From Streptosporangium carneum (lineage in GTDB: Bacteria > Actinomycetota > Actinomycetes > Streptosporangiales > Streptosporangiaceae): a stretch of 64,000 bases of DNA. Both the position numbers and the translations under genes were made by a program. Under the pieces are notes generated by a model. The model was not told the origin of the DNA, did no database searches, and was given only the letters and a program-made list of their open reading frames with translations. Numbering within the stretch: the stretch's first letter is position 1; each line of letters begins with the position of its first letter. The DNA lies in the NCBI RefSeq assembly GCF_027922005.1, contig NZ_BSEV01000004.1, positions 124,001 to 188,000 on the forward strand. The letters are read 5' to 3'. Below are positions 44,245 to 53,763 of this stretch, piece after piece.

Positions 44245-45093
44245 ATGACCCCCCTACGCCGTTTCGGCAACCTGCTGGGCACCCTCGTCGCGAGCTGCGC
44301 CCTGATCCTCGGCCTGAGCGGAGCGACCGTCCCGGCCTCCGCCGACTCCACCACCTCCGCCGACTCCGCCTCCTCCGGCGCCAAGCCGACCGTGGTCCTG
44401 GTGCACGGCGCGTTCGCCGACGCCTCCGGCTTCAACGACATGATCACCATGCTCGGGGCCGCCGGGTTCCCGGTGATCGCGCCGGCCAACCCACTGCGCG
44501 AGGTCGCCGGTGACGCGGCGTACATCTCCAGCGTCCTGGACACCATCCCCGGCCCCATCATCTTGGTCGGCCACTCCTACGGCGGCATCGTCATCACCAA
44601 CGCCGCCCGCGGCCACGACAACGTCAAGGCCCTGGTCTACCTCGGCGCGTTCGCACCCGACCAAGGGGAAAGCGCCCTGCAGCTCGCCGGGCAGTTCCCC
44701 GGCAGCAAGCTGGGCGAAGCCTTGCTGGCCCGGCACTACCCACTGCCCGACGGCACCAAGAACGGCGTCGACGGCTACATCACCGCGGAGAAGTTCCGCG
44801 AGGTGTTCGCCGCCGACCTGCCCGCGTACAAGACCCGGCAGATGGCCGCCACCCAGCGGCCCGGCAGCGTCACCGGCCTGTCCGGCGGCAGCGGTGAGCC
44901 CGCCTGGAAGACCATCCCGTCCTGGTACCTGATCCCCGCCCAGGACAACGTCATCCCGCCCGCCGCCCAGCGCTTCATGGCCGAGCGTGCCGGCAGCAAG
45001 GTCCGCGAGATCAACTCCTCTCACGTCGTGATGATGTCCCACCCCGCCGCCGCGACCGCGGTGGTCCTGTCCGCCTACGCCGCCACCCGCTAG
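44245..45093 (+). CDS. secreted alpha/beta hydrolase
   Basis: 282 residues with a signal peptide (MTPLRRFGNLLGTLVASCAL, cleavage near PASAD) and a Ser/Thr-rich linker. The fold motifs are VVLVHGAFADASGF, nucleophile Ser111 in ILVGHSYGGIVIT, and a C-terminal IPAQDNVIPP with His in SSHVVMMSHP. It starts 12 bp after the previous gene. The relic at 31289 is its closest relative in the window. Confidence 0.9.
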   Translation: MTPLRRFGNLLGTLVASCALILGLSGATVPASADSTTSADSASSGAKPTVVLVHGAFADASGFNDMITMLGAAGFPVIAPANPLREVAGDAAYISSVLDTIPGPIILVGHSYGGIVITNAARGHDNVKALVYLGAFAPDQGESALQLAGQFPGSKLGEALLARHYPLPDGTKNGVDGYITAEKFREVFAADLPAYKTRQMAATQRPGSVTGLSGGSGEPAWKTIPSWYLIPAQDNVIPPAAQRFMAERAGSKVREINSSHVVMMSHPAAATAVVLSAYAATR

Positions 45094-45103
45094 GAGAGAC
45101 CGG

Positions 45104-45898
45104 ATGAAACCCGACACGATCGTCTTGATCCATGGCTTCTGGGTCACCCCGCGCAGCTGGGAGAACTGGATCGCCCACTACGAGGCCAAGGGGTTCCGGG
45201 TGCTCGCCCCCGCCTACCCCGGCTTCGAGGTGGAGGTCGAGGCGCTCAACGCCGACACCACACCCATCGAGCGGGTCACCGTCCCGCAGATCATCGACTC
45301 GCTGGAGAAGCTGATCGGCGGCCTGGACAAGCCTCCCATCCTCATCGGCCACTCCGCCGGCGGCGTGTTCACCCAGATCCTGCTGGATCACGGCTACGGC
45401 GCGGCCGGTGTGGCGATCAACTCCGCTCCCACCGAAGGCGTCAAGATCATCCCGCTGTCGCAGCTCAAAGCCACCTTCCCCGTGCTCAAGAACCCCGCCA
45501 ACCGGCACAAGGCCGTCGGCCTCGACTACGAGCACTGGCGCTACGCCTTCACCAACACCTTCCCCGAGAGCGAGGCGCGGGCCGCCTACGAGCGCTACCA
45601 CATCCCCGCCTCCGGCTCGATCTTCTGGGGCAGCGCGCTGGCCAACATCCACCCCGGCAAGGACGACAACTACGTCGACTACCACAACGACGACCGCAAG
45701 CCGCTGCTGTTCATCTCCGGAGAGCACGACAACCTGATGCCGCCGAAGATCCAGCGCTCGAACGCCAAGCACTACAAGGCGCCGAACACGATCACCGAGG
45801 TCATCGAGTATCCCGGCCGTTCGCACCTGATGCCCGCTCAGCAGGGCTGGGAAGAGATCGCCGACCGCGCCCTGGCCTGGGCCCTGCAGCACAGCTAA
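45104..45898 (+). CDS. alpha/beta hydrolase
   Basis: 264 residues starting MKPDTIVLIHGFWVTPRSWE. Nucleophile Ser84 lies in ILIGHSAGGVFTQ, Asp in SGEHDNLMPP and His in GRSHLMP. It has no signal peptide. It follows the secreted hydrolase by 10 bp, with GGAGAG upstream. The operon context suggests a shared, unidentified ester or lactone substrate pathway. Confidence 0.9.
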   Translation: MKPDTIVLIHGFWVTPRSWENWIAHYEAKGFRVLAPAYPGFEVEVEALNADTTPIERVTVPQIIDSLEKLIGGLDKPPILIGHSAGGVFTQILLDHGYGAAGVAINSAPTEGVKIIPLSQLKATFPVLKNPANRHKAVGLDYEHWRYAFTNTFPESEARAAYERYHIPASGSIFWGSALANIHPGKDDNYVDYHNDDRKPLLFISGEHDNLMPPKIQRSNAKHYKAPNTITEVIEYPGRSHLMPAQQGWEEIADRALAWALQHS

Positions 45899-45921
45899 CC
45901 ACCTCGAGGGGAGCGCGTTCC

Positions 45922-46713
45922 ATGTCGGATGTCAGGTTCACCCACATCGGCGGTCCCACCGTCCTCATCGAGTTCGACGGCTGGCGACTGCTGACGGACC
46001 CGACCTTCGACCCTCCCGGCCGGACCTACGGGTTCGGCTGGGGGACCTCCTCCCGCAAGCTCACCGGCCCCGCCCTCCCCGCGGCGGGGCTCGGGCCGGT
46101 GGACGCAGTCCTGCTCACCCACGACCATCATGGCGACAACCTCGACGTGGCCGGGCGCCTCCTGCTGACCGCCGCCACGACCACGATCACCACCTCCTCG
46201 GGCGCCCGCCGCCTCGGCGGCACCGCGCGCGGGCTCAAGGCCGGGCAGAGCACGCGGCTGGAGGCGCCCGGCCGGCCGGCGATCGAGATCACCGCCACCC
46301 CCTGCCGGCACGGCCCGCCGCTGAGCCGGCCGATCACCGGCGACGTCATCGGCTTCGCGCTCACCTGGCCGGGGCAGATGCACGGCCCGCTCTGGATCAC
46401 CGGCGACACCGTCTACCACCGCGCGCTTCACCGGGCCGCCGCCGCGATCCGGCCGGGAACGGTCCTGCTCCACCTGGGCGGCGTCGGGTTCCCCCTCACC
46501 GGACCACTGCACTACACCATGACCGCCCGGCAGGCCGTACGGCTGTGCGGGGCCATCAGCCCGCACACGATCCTGCCGGTCCACTACGAGGGCTGGCAGC
46601 ACTTCCGGCAGGGCCGCGACGGCATCGAACGCGACCTGCGGCGGGCGCCGCAGCAGGTGCGCGCCCGCTTCCACTGGCTGCCTACCGGATCGGCGGAACA
46701 CCTGCAGCTCTAG
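45922..46713 (+). CDS. MBL-fold metallo-hydrolase, UlaG-like
   Basis: 263 residues. Motif THDHHGDN at 66-73 supplies zinc ligands. The N terminus FTHIGGPTVLIEFDGWRLLT and the later ITGDTVYHRALH and ILPVHYEGW match the lactonase/UlaG branch of the metallo-beta-lactamase superfamily. It is last in the hydrolase run, with GAGGGGAGCG upstream. Confidence 0.9.
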   Translation: MSDVRFTHIGGPTVLIEFDGWRLLTDPTFDPPGRTYGFGWGTSSRKLTGPALPAAGLGPVDAVLLTHDHHGDNLDVAGRLLLTAATTTITTSSGARRLGGTARGLKAGQSTRLEAPGRPAIEITATPCRHGPPLSRPITGDVIGFALTWPGQMHGPLWITGDTVYHRALHRAAAAIRPGTVLLHLGGVGFPLTGPLHYTMTARQAVRLCGAISPHTILPVHYEGWQHFRQGRDGIERDLRRAPQQVRARFHWLPTGSAEHLQL

Positions 46714-46857
46714 ACACGGCCCTTCCTTATGGCAGGCAGGCCTTCGTGACATCGCTTTCCGGCCTGGGGCTCGGGGGCCCTCAGGTCGGCCGCCCGTCAC
46801 CCACCCGAAGCGCGGACGGTTCCTACACTGCCGTCCACCCTGACACGATCGAGAGGA

Positions 46858-47322
46858 ATGACGACAACCATGACCAGCACCCAGCTCGACCACCTGGCGG
46901 CCGCCGCGTTACAGGATGCGCTCATCGACGTCGCTGAGCTGGCCTCCCAGGCCAGGCAGGCGCACTGGAACGTGCGCGGCGCGACGTTCCTGCCCATGCA
47001 CCGATGGCTGGACGAACTCGCCGAAACCCTGCGGGCCCACGCCGACACGCTGGCCGAGCGCATCACCACCCTGGGCGGCTGGCCGGACGCCTGCAGCGAG
47101 ACGCTCAGCGCACGCAACACCCTGGAGTCGCTGCCCTCCGGCCGGCTCACCACCAGCCAGGCGCTCACCGCCATGGAGACCGGCCTGGAGCGTATCGCCA
47201 CCGTCGTCACGTCATGGCTGCGGAGCCCGGCCATGGGAGATGACCCGGTGACCGCTGATCTGCTCACCAGCCTCTGCCGGGACCTCCAGGCCCAGCAGTG
47301 GCTCGCCCGCGCCCAGCAGTGA
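46858..47322 (+). CDS. Dps-type ferritin-like DNA-protection protein
   Basis: 154 residues of Dps/ferritin-like four-helix fold. The intersubunit ferroxidase ligands appear as ARQAHWNVRG (His) and MHRWLDELAETL (His/Asp/Glu), as in starvation-inducible Dps proteins that oxidise and store iron. The ATG at 46858 lies in GAGAGGAATGACG. The C terminus ends LQAQQWLARAQQ. WhiB and oxidoreductase remnants follow. Confidence 0.88.
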   Translation: MTTTMTSTQLDHLAAAALQDALIDVAELASQARQAHWNVRGATFLPMHRWLDELAETLRAHADTLAERITTLGGWPDACSETLSARNTLESLPSGRLTTSQALTAMETGLERIATVVTSWLRSPAMGDDPVTADLLTSLCRDLQAQQWLARAQQ

Positions 47323-47331
47323 GCGGCGATC

Positions 47332-47430
47332 ATGGCCGACTTGCGCTGGACGGACCGCGCTGCCTGCCGAGACACCGACCCCGACCTGTTCTTCCCACTC
47401 GCCTGGGAAGGCCAGCACCAGGCAGCCAGG
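47332..47430 (+). pseudogene. WhiB-family regulator relic
   Basis: MADLRWTDRAACRDTDPDLF, FPLAWEGQHQAARR is the conserved N terminus of WhiB-like iron-sulphur regulators, with the first cluster cysteine. The sequence then departs into an arginine/proline-rich frame lacking the other three cysteines, so the gene is truncated. A frame of 86 codons continues to 47592. Confidence 0.7.
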
Positions 47431-47548
47431 CGCACAGCCGGCGAACTCCCGCGGAGCCGTCCACTCTCAGCGGCCCGGCCGGTGCCGACGACCGCGCACG
47501 CGCGTAACCGCCGCTCGCCTGCCGACCGGCAACCCTTCAGGAGACACC

Positions 47549-47790
47549 ATGACCATCTTTTCCCGCGGGTTCCGCGGCAAGCACCGCGCTGATGACCAGT
47601 TGCCGCCAGGCCAGCACCACACCAAGGACTTCCCCGTGCTGTCGGCCGGGCCCACCCCGCGCACACTCCGCGGGAACAGTGGGGGTTCACCATCGACACC
47701 GAGACCGAACACGCGCACCGGTGGATCTGGCCCGTCCTGATGGCCCTGCCGCACGAGACGCCCACCGTGGACATCCACTTCGAGCTGCGG
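47549..47790 (+). pseudogene. sulfite-oxidase-like molybdopterin protein relic
   Basis: The start MTIFSRGFRGKHRADDQLPP, GQHHTKDFPVLSAGPTPR has an ATG with AGGAGACACC upstream and resembles the N terminus of sulfite-oxidase-like oxidoreductases. After a frameshift near 47670 it continues as REQWGFTIDTETEHAHRWIW, then ETPTVDIHF. The rest is missing, cut near the presumed end of the Tn3 transposon at about 47865. Confidence 0.65.
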
Positions 47791-47815
47791 CGCACCTTCC
47801 TCAGCGGCGACCGCC

Positions 47816-50089
47816 TCACCCGCTCAGGTCAGCCCCGGAAGCAACGCAGCTCGATCCGGCTGCAGGGGACCGTGTGTGTTTGGCATTCAAGGGCGTCAGA
47901 CCCAGCTCACGCAGCTGCGCGGGCCGCAACGGCCGCCAGCCGCTGGTGTCGAGCTTGGCCAGCTCCGCCTCCACGTCCACGTTGATGACACCGAAGAAGT
48001 TGATGTTGTCGCTGTGGCCGGGCGAGATGTGCGACAGGATCTCGTCCGGCACGTTCCGGCCCTGGGAGCGCAGCTCCAGCACCGCTCTGGAATAATATTC
48101 GGTCATCCAGGCGACCACCGCGTTGGTCAGCAGGGTCAGGCACCACGCCTGCTCGGTCTGCTGCTCCAGGTGCGGCCGGGTGATGGTGCCCTGCTGGGCG
48201 TAGTGCAGGTCGCGGCGCAGCGCGTGCAGGCTCTCTCCTTTGTTGAGCTGGCGGGAGATCTTCCTTCTGAAGACCGGGTCCGACAGGTATTTGGCCAGGT
48301 GGACGGTCCTACGCAGCATGCCCCACTCCTTCAGCGCGGCGGCCAGGGTGTTCTGGCGGGAGGCGGCCGACCACTTGCCGACGATCAGCGAGGCGGTGGC
48401 CTGGCCGTATTTCAGCGACCCGGCCATCCGTAGCAGGTCAGGCCAGCAGCCGGCCACCAGGTCCTCGGTCCAGCGCGCGCCCAGCAGCGGCCCGGCGTGC
48501 GGGTAGCGTTTGGCGATCTCGGTCGGGGTGTCGTCACGGACCAGGGTGACCCGGGTCAGATCCCGCATCCGCGGGGTGAGGGCCTTGCCCACCAGGTCGA
48601 ACAGCGCAAAATTGATCAACGTGGCGCCGTGCGCATCCGTTGCGTGCTCGGTGACCGGAAGGTCGGTGGCGTTGCCGAGAAAGTCATCCAGGACGTAGTG
48701 CGCCTCCCGCGCCGTCGGCACAATGATCTTCGTGCCGTACGTGGACCACTGGTCGGAGACATGGGTGCAGGTGGACAGCACCTGCCCCCGTGAACGACCA
48801 TGGTGCGGGCGGTGGTGCTCTTTGCCGCGGACGGGGAAACGTTGCCCGTCGGAGGAGCTCATGGTGCCGCCGCCGAACACCTTGGCCAGCTCCAGGCCGT
48901 AGTGGTGGTTGACGATGACCGTGTTGGCCTCGCGCAGCGTCTCCTCCCGTACGTACCACTCCATGGTCCAGGCCAGCACGTCGTAGGACACCCCGCAGGC
49001 CTCCGACATGCGGGCCAGGCCAAGGTTCGTGGACATCGCGATGAGCACGGCCAGGATGTTGCGCTTGGTCTCGGTCGAGGTGCTCAGCTTGCGGCCGCCG
49101 GTGTGAGTGAAGCAGTCCAGGAAGTGCGTGCGCGCGTCCAGCTCGATCAGTAGCGAGGCGATCGGCGCGAACGGCAGCATCGCGGCCAGCTCGTCCTTCA
49201 GCGCCTTGGCCTCGGCCGGTACGTCCTCGGCCGACAGCGGCGGCACCACCAGGTGCTCGTCCTCATTGAGCTGGTCGACCGCGGCCTGGGCGACGAACGC
49301 CAGCAGGATCGGGAAATTACGCTCCTTACGCCGCTCCAGCCCCTGGTTGGTCGAGCGGCGCGACCTGCGCCAGGAACCGGCGCCGTTCGTTCGGCAGCAC
49401 CGACACATCCATCTGGTGGGCGTCGATCGCGCAGCCAGGTCAGCTTGTCGATCGCGGTCCTGAACGAGGTTGCCGACGCGTCCCGGGCCGGGCTGACCAG
49501 CCACTCCAGCCGGGTCATCCCCAGCCCCGCATCCATGGCCAGCATGCGCTCCAGGTCGGCGCGGACCTCCGCGGTCAGCAGGTGCCCCACCAGCTGAGAG
49601 GTCAAATCGGCGGCCGCTTTGCGGGCCGTGCCGACCATCTTGGCCAGAATGAGCACGCCGGGCCGGATCACCTTGGCCGCCATCAGATACTCGCGCGCCA
49701 GGTTGAACAGCAGCGTCGGCGAGTCGTGCTCCATCGCCCCGTCCAGGAGGAACTGCTCCAGCTCCTTCATCGCCTGGCTGCCAGCCGGGGCCGTCTGCCG
49801 CTCCAGGTACTTGGCGACCAGGCCCAGATGATCGGAGCGGGTCTGATCGCGCTTGCCGTACAGCCGCAACGCCGCCGGGGTCACCCCCATCGGGCACGAA
49901 CCCCAACCAGGGCAGGCTGCACAGCTGAACGAGCATGCCCAGCCGATCGACCGGGCCCCGCCTCCCGGGGCTCACGAACGCCAGATCAGCCGCCGTCGGT
50001 GTGAAATACCGGATCAGCTCATCGCCAGTGATCTCCGGGTACGAGCGCAGCTGCTCCAGCTGCTCCTCGGAGAACATCTTCTCGGACAA
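47816..50089 (-). pseudogene. second Tn3-family transposase, frameshifted
   Basis: It starts at TTG 50089 (GAGGTGG upstream) as LSEKMFSEEQLEQLRSYPEI. The frame breaks near 49890 and 49350; the middle piece is TPAALRLYGKRDQTRSDHLG and FNLAREYLMAAKVIRPGVLI. The C-terminal catalytic region (THVSDQWSTYGTKIIVPTAR, EHATDAHGATLINFALFDLV, NKGESLHALRRDLHYAQQG) is intact. The reading frame runs into a GGGGACCGTGTGTGTTTGGC sequence at 47865 that resembles a Tn3 terminal repeat. No matching inverted copy was found beyond 50.1 kb. Confidence 0.85.
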
Positions 50090-50307
50090 CGCACCACCTC
50101 TACCTTCCGTACCGGACAAAACCGGAACGAACGTAGCGGCAGTGATCACCAATCAGTCAAATGCAGCTGTTTGCGCAGTTCATAGGCTACTTCATTGGAA
50201 ATTTCTTCATTGCTACTGGGACCCCGTCTCGGTGTGGGCGGTCCGCTGTCATCGGGTGTCTTGTGCGGGCTTCGTGACCGTGGTGGACGCGGGCGAGATG
50301 TTCGGCG

Positions 50308-50901
50308 TCAGGCCTGTTCCAGGCTCGCCGGCAGCAGGGTGCGGATCGTGGCCTGGACGGCTTCGAGGTTCACCGCCTCGGGGGCGATTCGCCATTGGGC
50401 GTGGACGCCGATGACGGTTCCCACCAGCAGGACCGTGAATGCCTCCGGGGTGGTTTCCGCGGGTAGTGCCTCTGCTGGTATCCGGGCCTGTACTGCCTGC
50501 CGGAGGGCCGCGTGGAGCCGCGCGTAGTGCTCGCGGATCGGCGAGTCGACCTCCACCGCCTCGGCGAGCAGGGTGATGAACAGGCGTGTGACAGGTTGGC
50601 GGATGAAGTCTGTTATCTGGTCCAGCGGACTGCTGGGGCGTTCCCCTGCGGGCGGGGCGAGGGCGGTCAGCACGGCGTGGAGCCGGTCGTCGAGCACCGC
50701 TTCCAGAAGGCCCAGTTTGTTGCCGAAGTGCCAGGGGATGGAGCCGCGGCTGATGCCGGCCTTCTCGGCGATGTCGATGAAGCTCGTCTGCCGGTATCCC
50801 TTCTCGGCGAAGAGCTCGGCGGCGGCCGTCACCAGCAGTCGGCGGCTCTCCTCGGTCCTCTGGATGCGTCGCGTGGCCATGTGGACCATCAAACCAGGCA
50901 T
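50308..50901 (-). CDS. TetR-family regulator
   Basis: Up to 197 residues. A helix-turn-helix lies near the N terminus (GYRQTSFIDIAEKAGISRGS, IPWHFGNKLGLLEAV) followed by a ligand domain. Possible starts are ATG 50901, 50889 and 50880; none has a good ribosome binding site, so a leaderless transcript is possible. It is divergent from the DUF6463 gene, with an 18-bp near-perfect palindrome between them. Confidence 0.9.
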   Translation of the reverse strand: MPGLMVHMATRRIQRTEESRRLLVTAAAELFAEKGYRQTSFIDIAEKAGISRGSIPWHFGNKLGLLEAVLDDRLHAVLTALAPPAGERPSSPLDQITDFIRQPVTRLFITLLAEAVEVDSPIREHYARLHAALRQAVQARIPAEALPAETTPEAFTVLLVGTVIGVHAQWRIAPEAVNLEAVQATIRTLLPASLEQA

Positions 50902-50935
50902 GCCGCATGACAGAGCAAGTGTTGATCGACATATT

Positions 50936-50953
50936 CTATGTCAGCTAACATAG
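50936..50953. promoter_or_regulatory. palindromic TetR operator candidate
   Basis: CTATGTCAGCTAACATAG is an 18-bp palindrome with a single mismatched base pair (positions 7 and 12). It lies in the gap between the divergent TetR and DUF6463 genes. Confidence 0.7.
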
Positions 50954-51054
50954 AGACAGGGAGGTCCCCAGTGTCGGGCGACCCGTGCGACGGACGCCGG
51001 AGACCGCGTCGAGCGCGCTCACGCGGGGGCGGAGAGCGAAGAGAGGACGTCACG

Positions 51055-51510
51055 ATGAGCTCCAGGAAGCGGCTGCTCCGCTGGGCGAGCGGGATCATGG
51101 TCGTGCTGGGAACGGGGCACCTGTCCTTGTCGGCGATCGTCGCCTGGGAGGTCGTCACCGGCTGGGCGGGGCGGGGGATGTGGGCGGCCGTGCCGCTCGT
51201 GCTCGGGGGCGGGGGCGCCGCTCAGGCGGTGGAGTCCTTTCAGGACAGGGTCACCTTCTGGGCCGGTCCGGGAAGCTTCGCCGTGCCCCTGATCCTCTTG
51301 GGGGGCCTGACGTGGCATCTCGCCGGGCGCGGGGTGGCCGTGCCCGCCGGGGTCGGCTGGGGTCTCGTGGCGTGGTGCGCGCTGGGCGGCGTCCTTCTTG
51401 TGCCGTCCCCGTTCTTCGCCGGGGTCGTCTCCGGGGCGCTTGTCATCCTGGCGGCGCGGAAGGAGGAACGGCTGGAAACGGTGCGAGAACGGGAGGCGGA
51501 CCCGGTGTGA
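51055..51510 (+). CDS. DUF6463-like four-helix membrane protein
   Basis: 151 residues with four hydrophobic segments (GIMVVLGTGHLSLSAIVAW; MWAAVPLVLGGGGAA; FAVPLILLGGLTWHLAG; VAWCALGGVLLVPSPFFAGV). The N terminus RWASGIMVVLGTGHLSL fits the small DUF6463 family. AGAGGA precedes the ATG. Its function is unknown. It is presumably controlled by the divergent TetR. Confidence 0.8.
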   Translation: MSSRKRLLRWASGIMVVLGTGHLSLSAIVAWEVVTGWAGRGMWAAVPLVLGGGGAAQAVESFQDRVTFWAGPGSFAVPLILLGGLTWHLAGRGVAVPAGVGWGLVAWCALGGVLLVPSPFFAGVVSGALVILAARKEERLETVREREADPV

Positions 51511-51762
51511 CCCGCGCCCGCCGGCGGCGCGTCGGATCTCGAGCTCATCGGCTGGCCGCGCACGACACTCGGCCGCTCGCGGCCAAGCAGGGCTGGAACT
51601 TCTCCGAAGTGTCGACGGACAACGAGGGTGAAGGCGCCGACGGGTGCTGGACGCCTGGGGGGTCATGTGGCGGGCGCCGTCGGTGTGGTGTCTCAGCTCG
51701 TCGTGGCAGGCGTCCAGCCCATTGGAGTCTCGGGGCCGGCCCGGGGGCGGCCTGCCGATCCA

Positions 51763-52431
51763 TCATGGCCCCGATCCTGCTCCTGGTTCCGGCCGCGGTG
51801 ATGCGGCGGTAGGGGGCGTCACCAGCACCTGAAAGAGCGATTCGATCCACTGGGCAAGCTCCTCCGGCTGTTCCTGGGTCAGTGCCGTCGTGCCCAGAAC
51901 GCTGCGCATGAGCCACACTCCCGCCTGCAGGGAGAGCATCAGTTCCGCCCGGACGCCTGCTGCGGTACCGGACAGTTCCTCGTTGAGGTGCCGCCCGGCA
52001 TGCCGCCCGATCGCCTCGCGCATGATCTGCGCGGCTCTGGGACTGGCCGCCGACCTCAGCATGAGCAGGAACGGCCCGAGTTCCTCCGCCTCCGGTGCCG
52101 TTCGCGCCACCAGCGCCCGCGCGGTCTTGTCGGCCAGTTGCGCGCCGCTGCCCGCGATCACCGTGCGCGGGGCGAAGGCCACGTCGACGGCCTCGGCGAA
52201 CAGCTGTTCCTTCGATCCGAAGTAGCGGTTGATGAGCATCGCGGTCACGCCTGCACTCTGCGCGATGTCGCGGACTCCCACTCCGTCGTAGCCGTACCGG
52301 GTGAAGGCGGCGACCGCCGCGTCCAGGATGGCCTGCCGGGTGGCGGCGGCGTCGCGCCGACGTCTGCCTGGGGTGGGGCCCTGTGGCCCTGATCGGCTGA
52401 CGGGGGAGCTGGGCTCGGCGGTGTCACTCAT
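51763..52431 (-). CDS. TetR-family regulator
   Basis: 222 residues. A basic N-terminal tail precedes the helix-turn-helix (YDGVGVRDIAQSAGVTAMLI, NRYFGSKEQLFAEAV). The C-terminal ligand domain is of a common TetR_C type (FLLMLRSAASPRAAQIMREA). It is divergent from the SDR gene at 52523, with an extended dyad in the gap. Confidence 0.92.
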   Translation of the reverse strand: MSDTAEPSSPVSRSGPQGPTPGRRRRDAAATRQAILDAAVAAFTRYGYDGVGVRDIAQSAGVTAMLINRYFGSKEQLFAEAVDVAFAPRTVIAGSGAQLADKTARALVARTAPEAEELGPFLLMLRSAASPRAAQIMREAIGRHAGRHLNEELSGTAAGVRAELMLSLQAGVWLMRSVLGTTALTQEQPEELAQWIESLFQVLVTPPTAASPRPEPGAGSGP

Positions 52432-52433
52432 AT

Positions 52434-52474
52434 CTACAAGTGTATACTTTCATGTAAGTATACGAGTGTAGACA
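52434..52474. promoter_or_regulatory. extended TetR operator candidate
   Basis: TCTACAAGTGTATACTT and AAGTATACGAGTGTAGA form an imperfect 17-bp inverted repeat (14 matches) around the spacer TCATGT, in the intergenic region between the TetR and SDR genes. Confidence 0.65.
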
Positions 52475-52522
52475 TCGGGCGTTCGATGCGTCTCGCCGCC
52501 CGAACCACGATGCGAGGATGAA

Positions 52523-53323
52523 ATGGATCTTCAACTGAGGGGCAAGCGCGCCCTGGTCACCGGCTCCAGTTCCGGCCTCGGCGAAGCCATCGCCAAGGCC
52601 CTGGCCGCCGAAGGCGCCGACGTCGTCGTGCACGGCCGCGACCGCCTGCGTACCGAAACCGTCGCCGCCGCCATCCGGACAGCCGGCGGCCGGGCTCATG
52701 CCGCGATCGGAGACCTGGCCACCGACGACGGCGCCGACGCCGTGGCCGAGGCCGCGCTGGCCGACGGCCCGATCGACATTTTGGTCAACAACGCCGGCGC
52801 CTACCCCCACCGCTCATGGAAGAAGGCCAGCGCCGGCGACTGGAGCCACACCTACGAGGTCAACGTCGTCTCCGGGGTCCGTATGATCCTGCGCCTGGTT
52901 CCCCGCATGCACGAGCGCGGCTGGGGTCGCGTCATCCAGATCGGCGGCGGGCTCGGTCTGCAGCCGAGCGCGGACCTGCCCCACTACACCGCCACGCTGG
53001 CCGCCCGCCACAACCTCACGGTCTCGCTGGCCCGCGAGCTGAAGGGGACCGGAATCACGGCCAACACCGTCGCCCCCGGCGCCATCCTGGTCGACAGCGT
53101 CCAGCGGTTCCTCACCGACCTCGCTCCGGCCCGCGGCTGGGGCGAGACGTGGGAGGACATCGAACGCAACGCGATCGAGGAACTGGTGCCCAACGACGTC
53201 GGCCGGATGGGCCGTCCCGAGGAAATCGCCGCCGCGGTCCTCTATCTCAGCGGCCCGCTCGCCGACTACGTCACGGGCACCACCCTACGGGTGGACGGCG
53301 GCACCATCCGCGGCGTCCACTGA
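52523..53323 (+). CDS. SDR-family oxidoreductase with substituted catalytic residues
   Basis: 266 residues. The NAD(P) motif is VTGSSSGLGEAIA at 12-24, the structural motif is ILVNNAGAY, and the C-terminal signature is VTGTTLRVDGG. The active-site YxxxK reads YTATL (Tyr155, Leu159) and the catalytic serine region reads QIGGGLGLQP, so both Ser and Lys are replaced. A subgroup of SDRs with ATLAARHN shares this. The start ATG follows GAGGATGAA. Likely controlled by the divergent TetR. Confidence 0.88.
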   Translation: MDLQLRGKRALVTGSSSGLGEAIAKALAAEGADVVVHGRDRLRTETVAAAIRTAGGRAHAAIGDLATDDGADAVAEAALADGPIDILVNNAGAYPHRSWKKASAGDWSHTYEVNVVSGVRMILRLVPRMHERGWGRVIQIGGGLGLQPSADLPHYTATLAARHNLTVSLARELKGTGITANTVAPGAILVDSVQRFLTDLAPARGWGETWEDIERNAIEELVPNDVGRMGRPEEIAAAVLYLSGPLADYVTGTTLRVDGGTIRGVH

Positions 53324-53525
53324 TCGCCCGTCGCTTTCACGACTGCCGGGGCCGCCCGCTCGCATGGGCGGCCCTGCCGCGGCCCTGCCGCGCCCGAGCG
53401 GCCTCCGCCACCCGGCCCCGTACGGCGAAAGGCGCGCCGGCACGCGACTCCTCGGCTTCACCGCCGCTACAAAAACCTCAGCGACGAGAGAGTCGGCCTG
53501 TGTTTCTGGCTCCTGACAAGCGACC

Positions 53526-53746
53526 TCTTGCGAGCGGGTGGGCCGACTCCGCCCCCCGACGCCGTCGAGCTGTTGATCACTGCGGACTGCGGCGGGTCCA
53601 ACGGCAACCGGGCCCGGCTGTGGAAGGAACTGGAGGTGACCCGGATCAGCGGGCACAGCTTCCGGCCCGACTGGAACTACGCCATCCGCCCCTTCGCCAC
53701 CCCGAAGACCGATTCCGAGCCAACCAGCGGCGTTAAATCAACCTGA
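53526..53746 (+). pseudogene. ISAzo13-type transposase remnant
   Basis: DAVELLITADCGGSNGNRAR and LWKELE match the catalytic centre of ISAzo13/Rhodopirellula-type DDE transposases (LLITAD.GGSNG.R). The next piece, VTRISGHSFRPDWNYAIRP, resembles the C terminus. The segments between are deleted and no N terminus exists. Confidence 0.65.
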
Positions 53747-53763
53747 ACCCCAACCGTCGCCGC

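Noticed and set aside
31289-46713. The hydrolase/LAL block as a polyketide or peptide biosynthetic cluster
   Set aside because: No ketosynthase, adenylation, terpene cyclase or precursor-peptide gene is present anywhere in the window.
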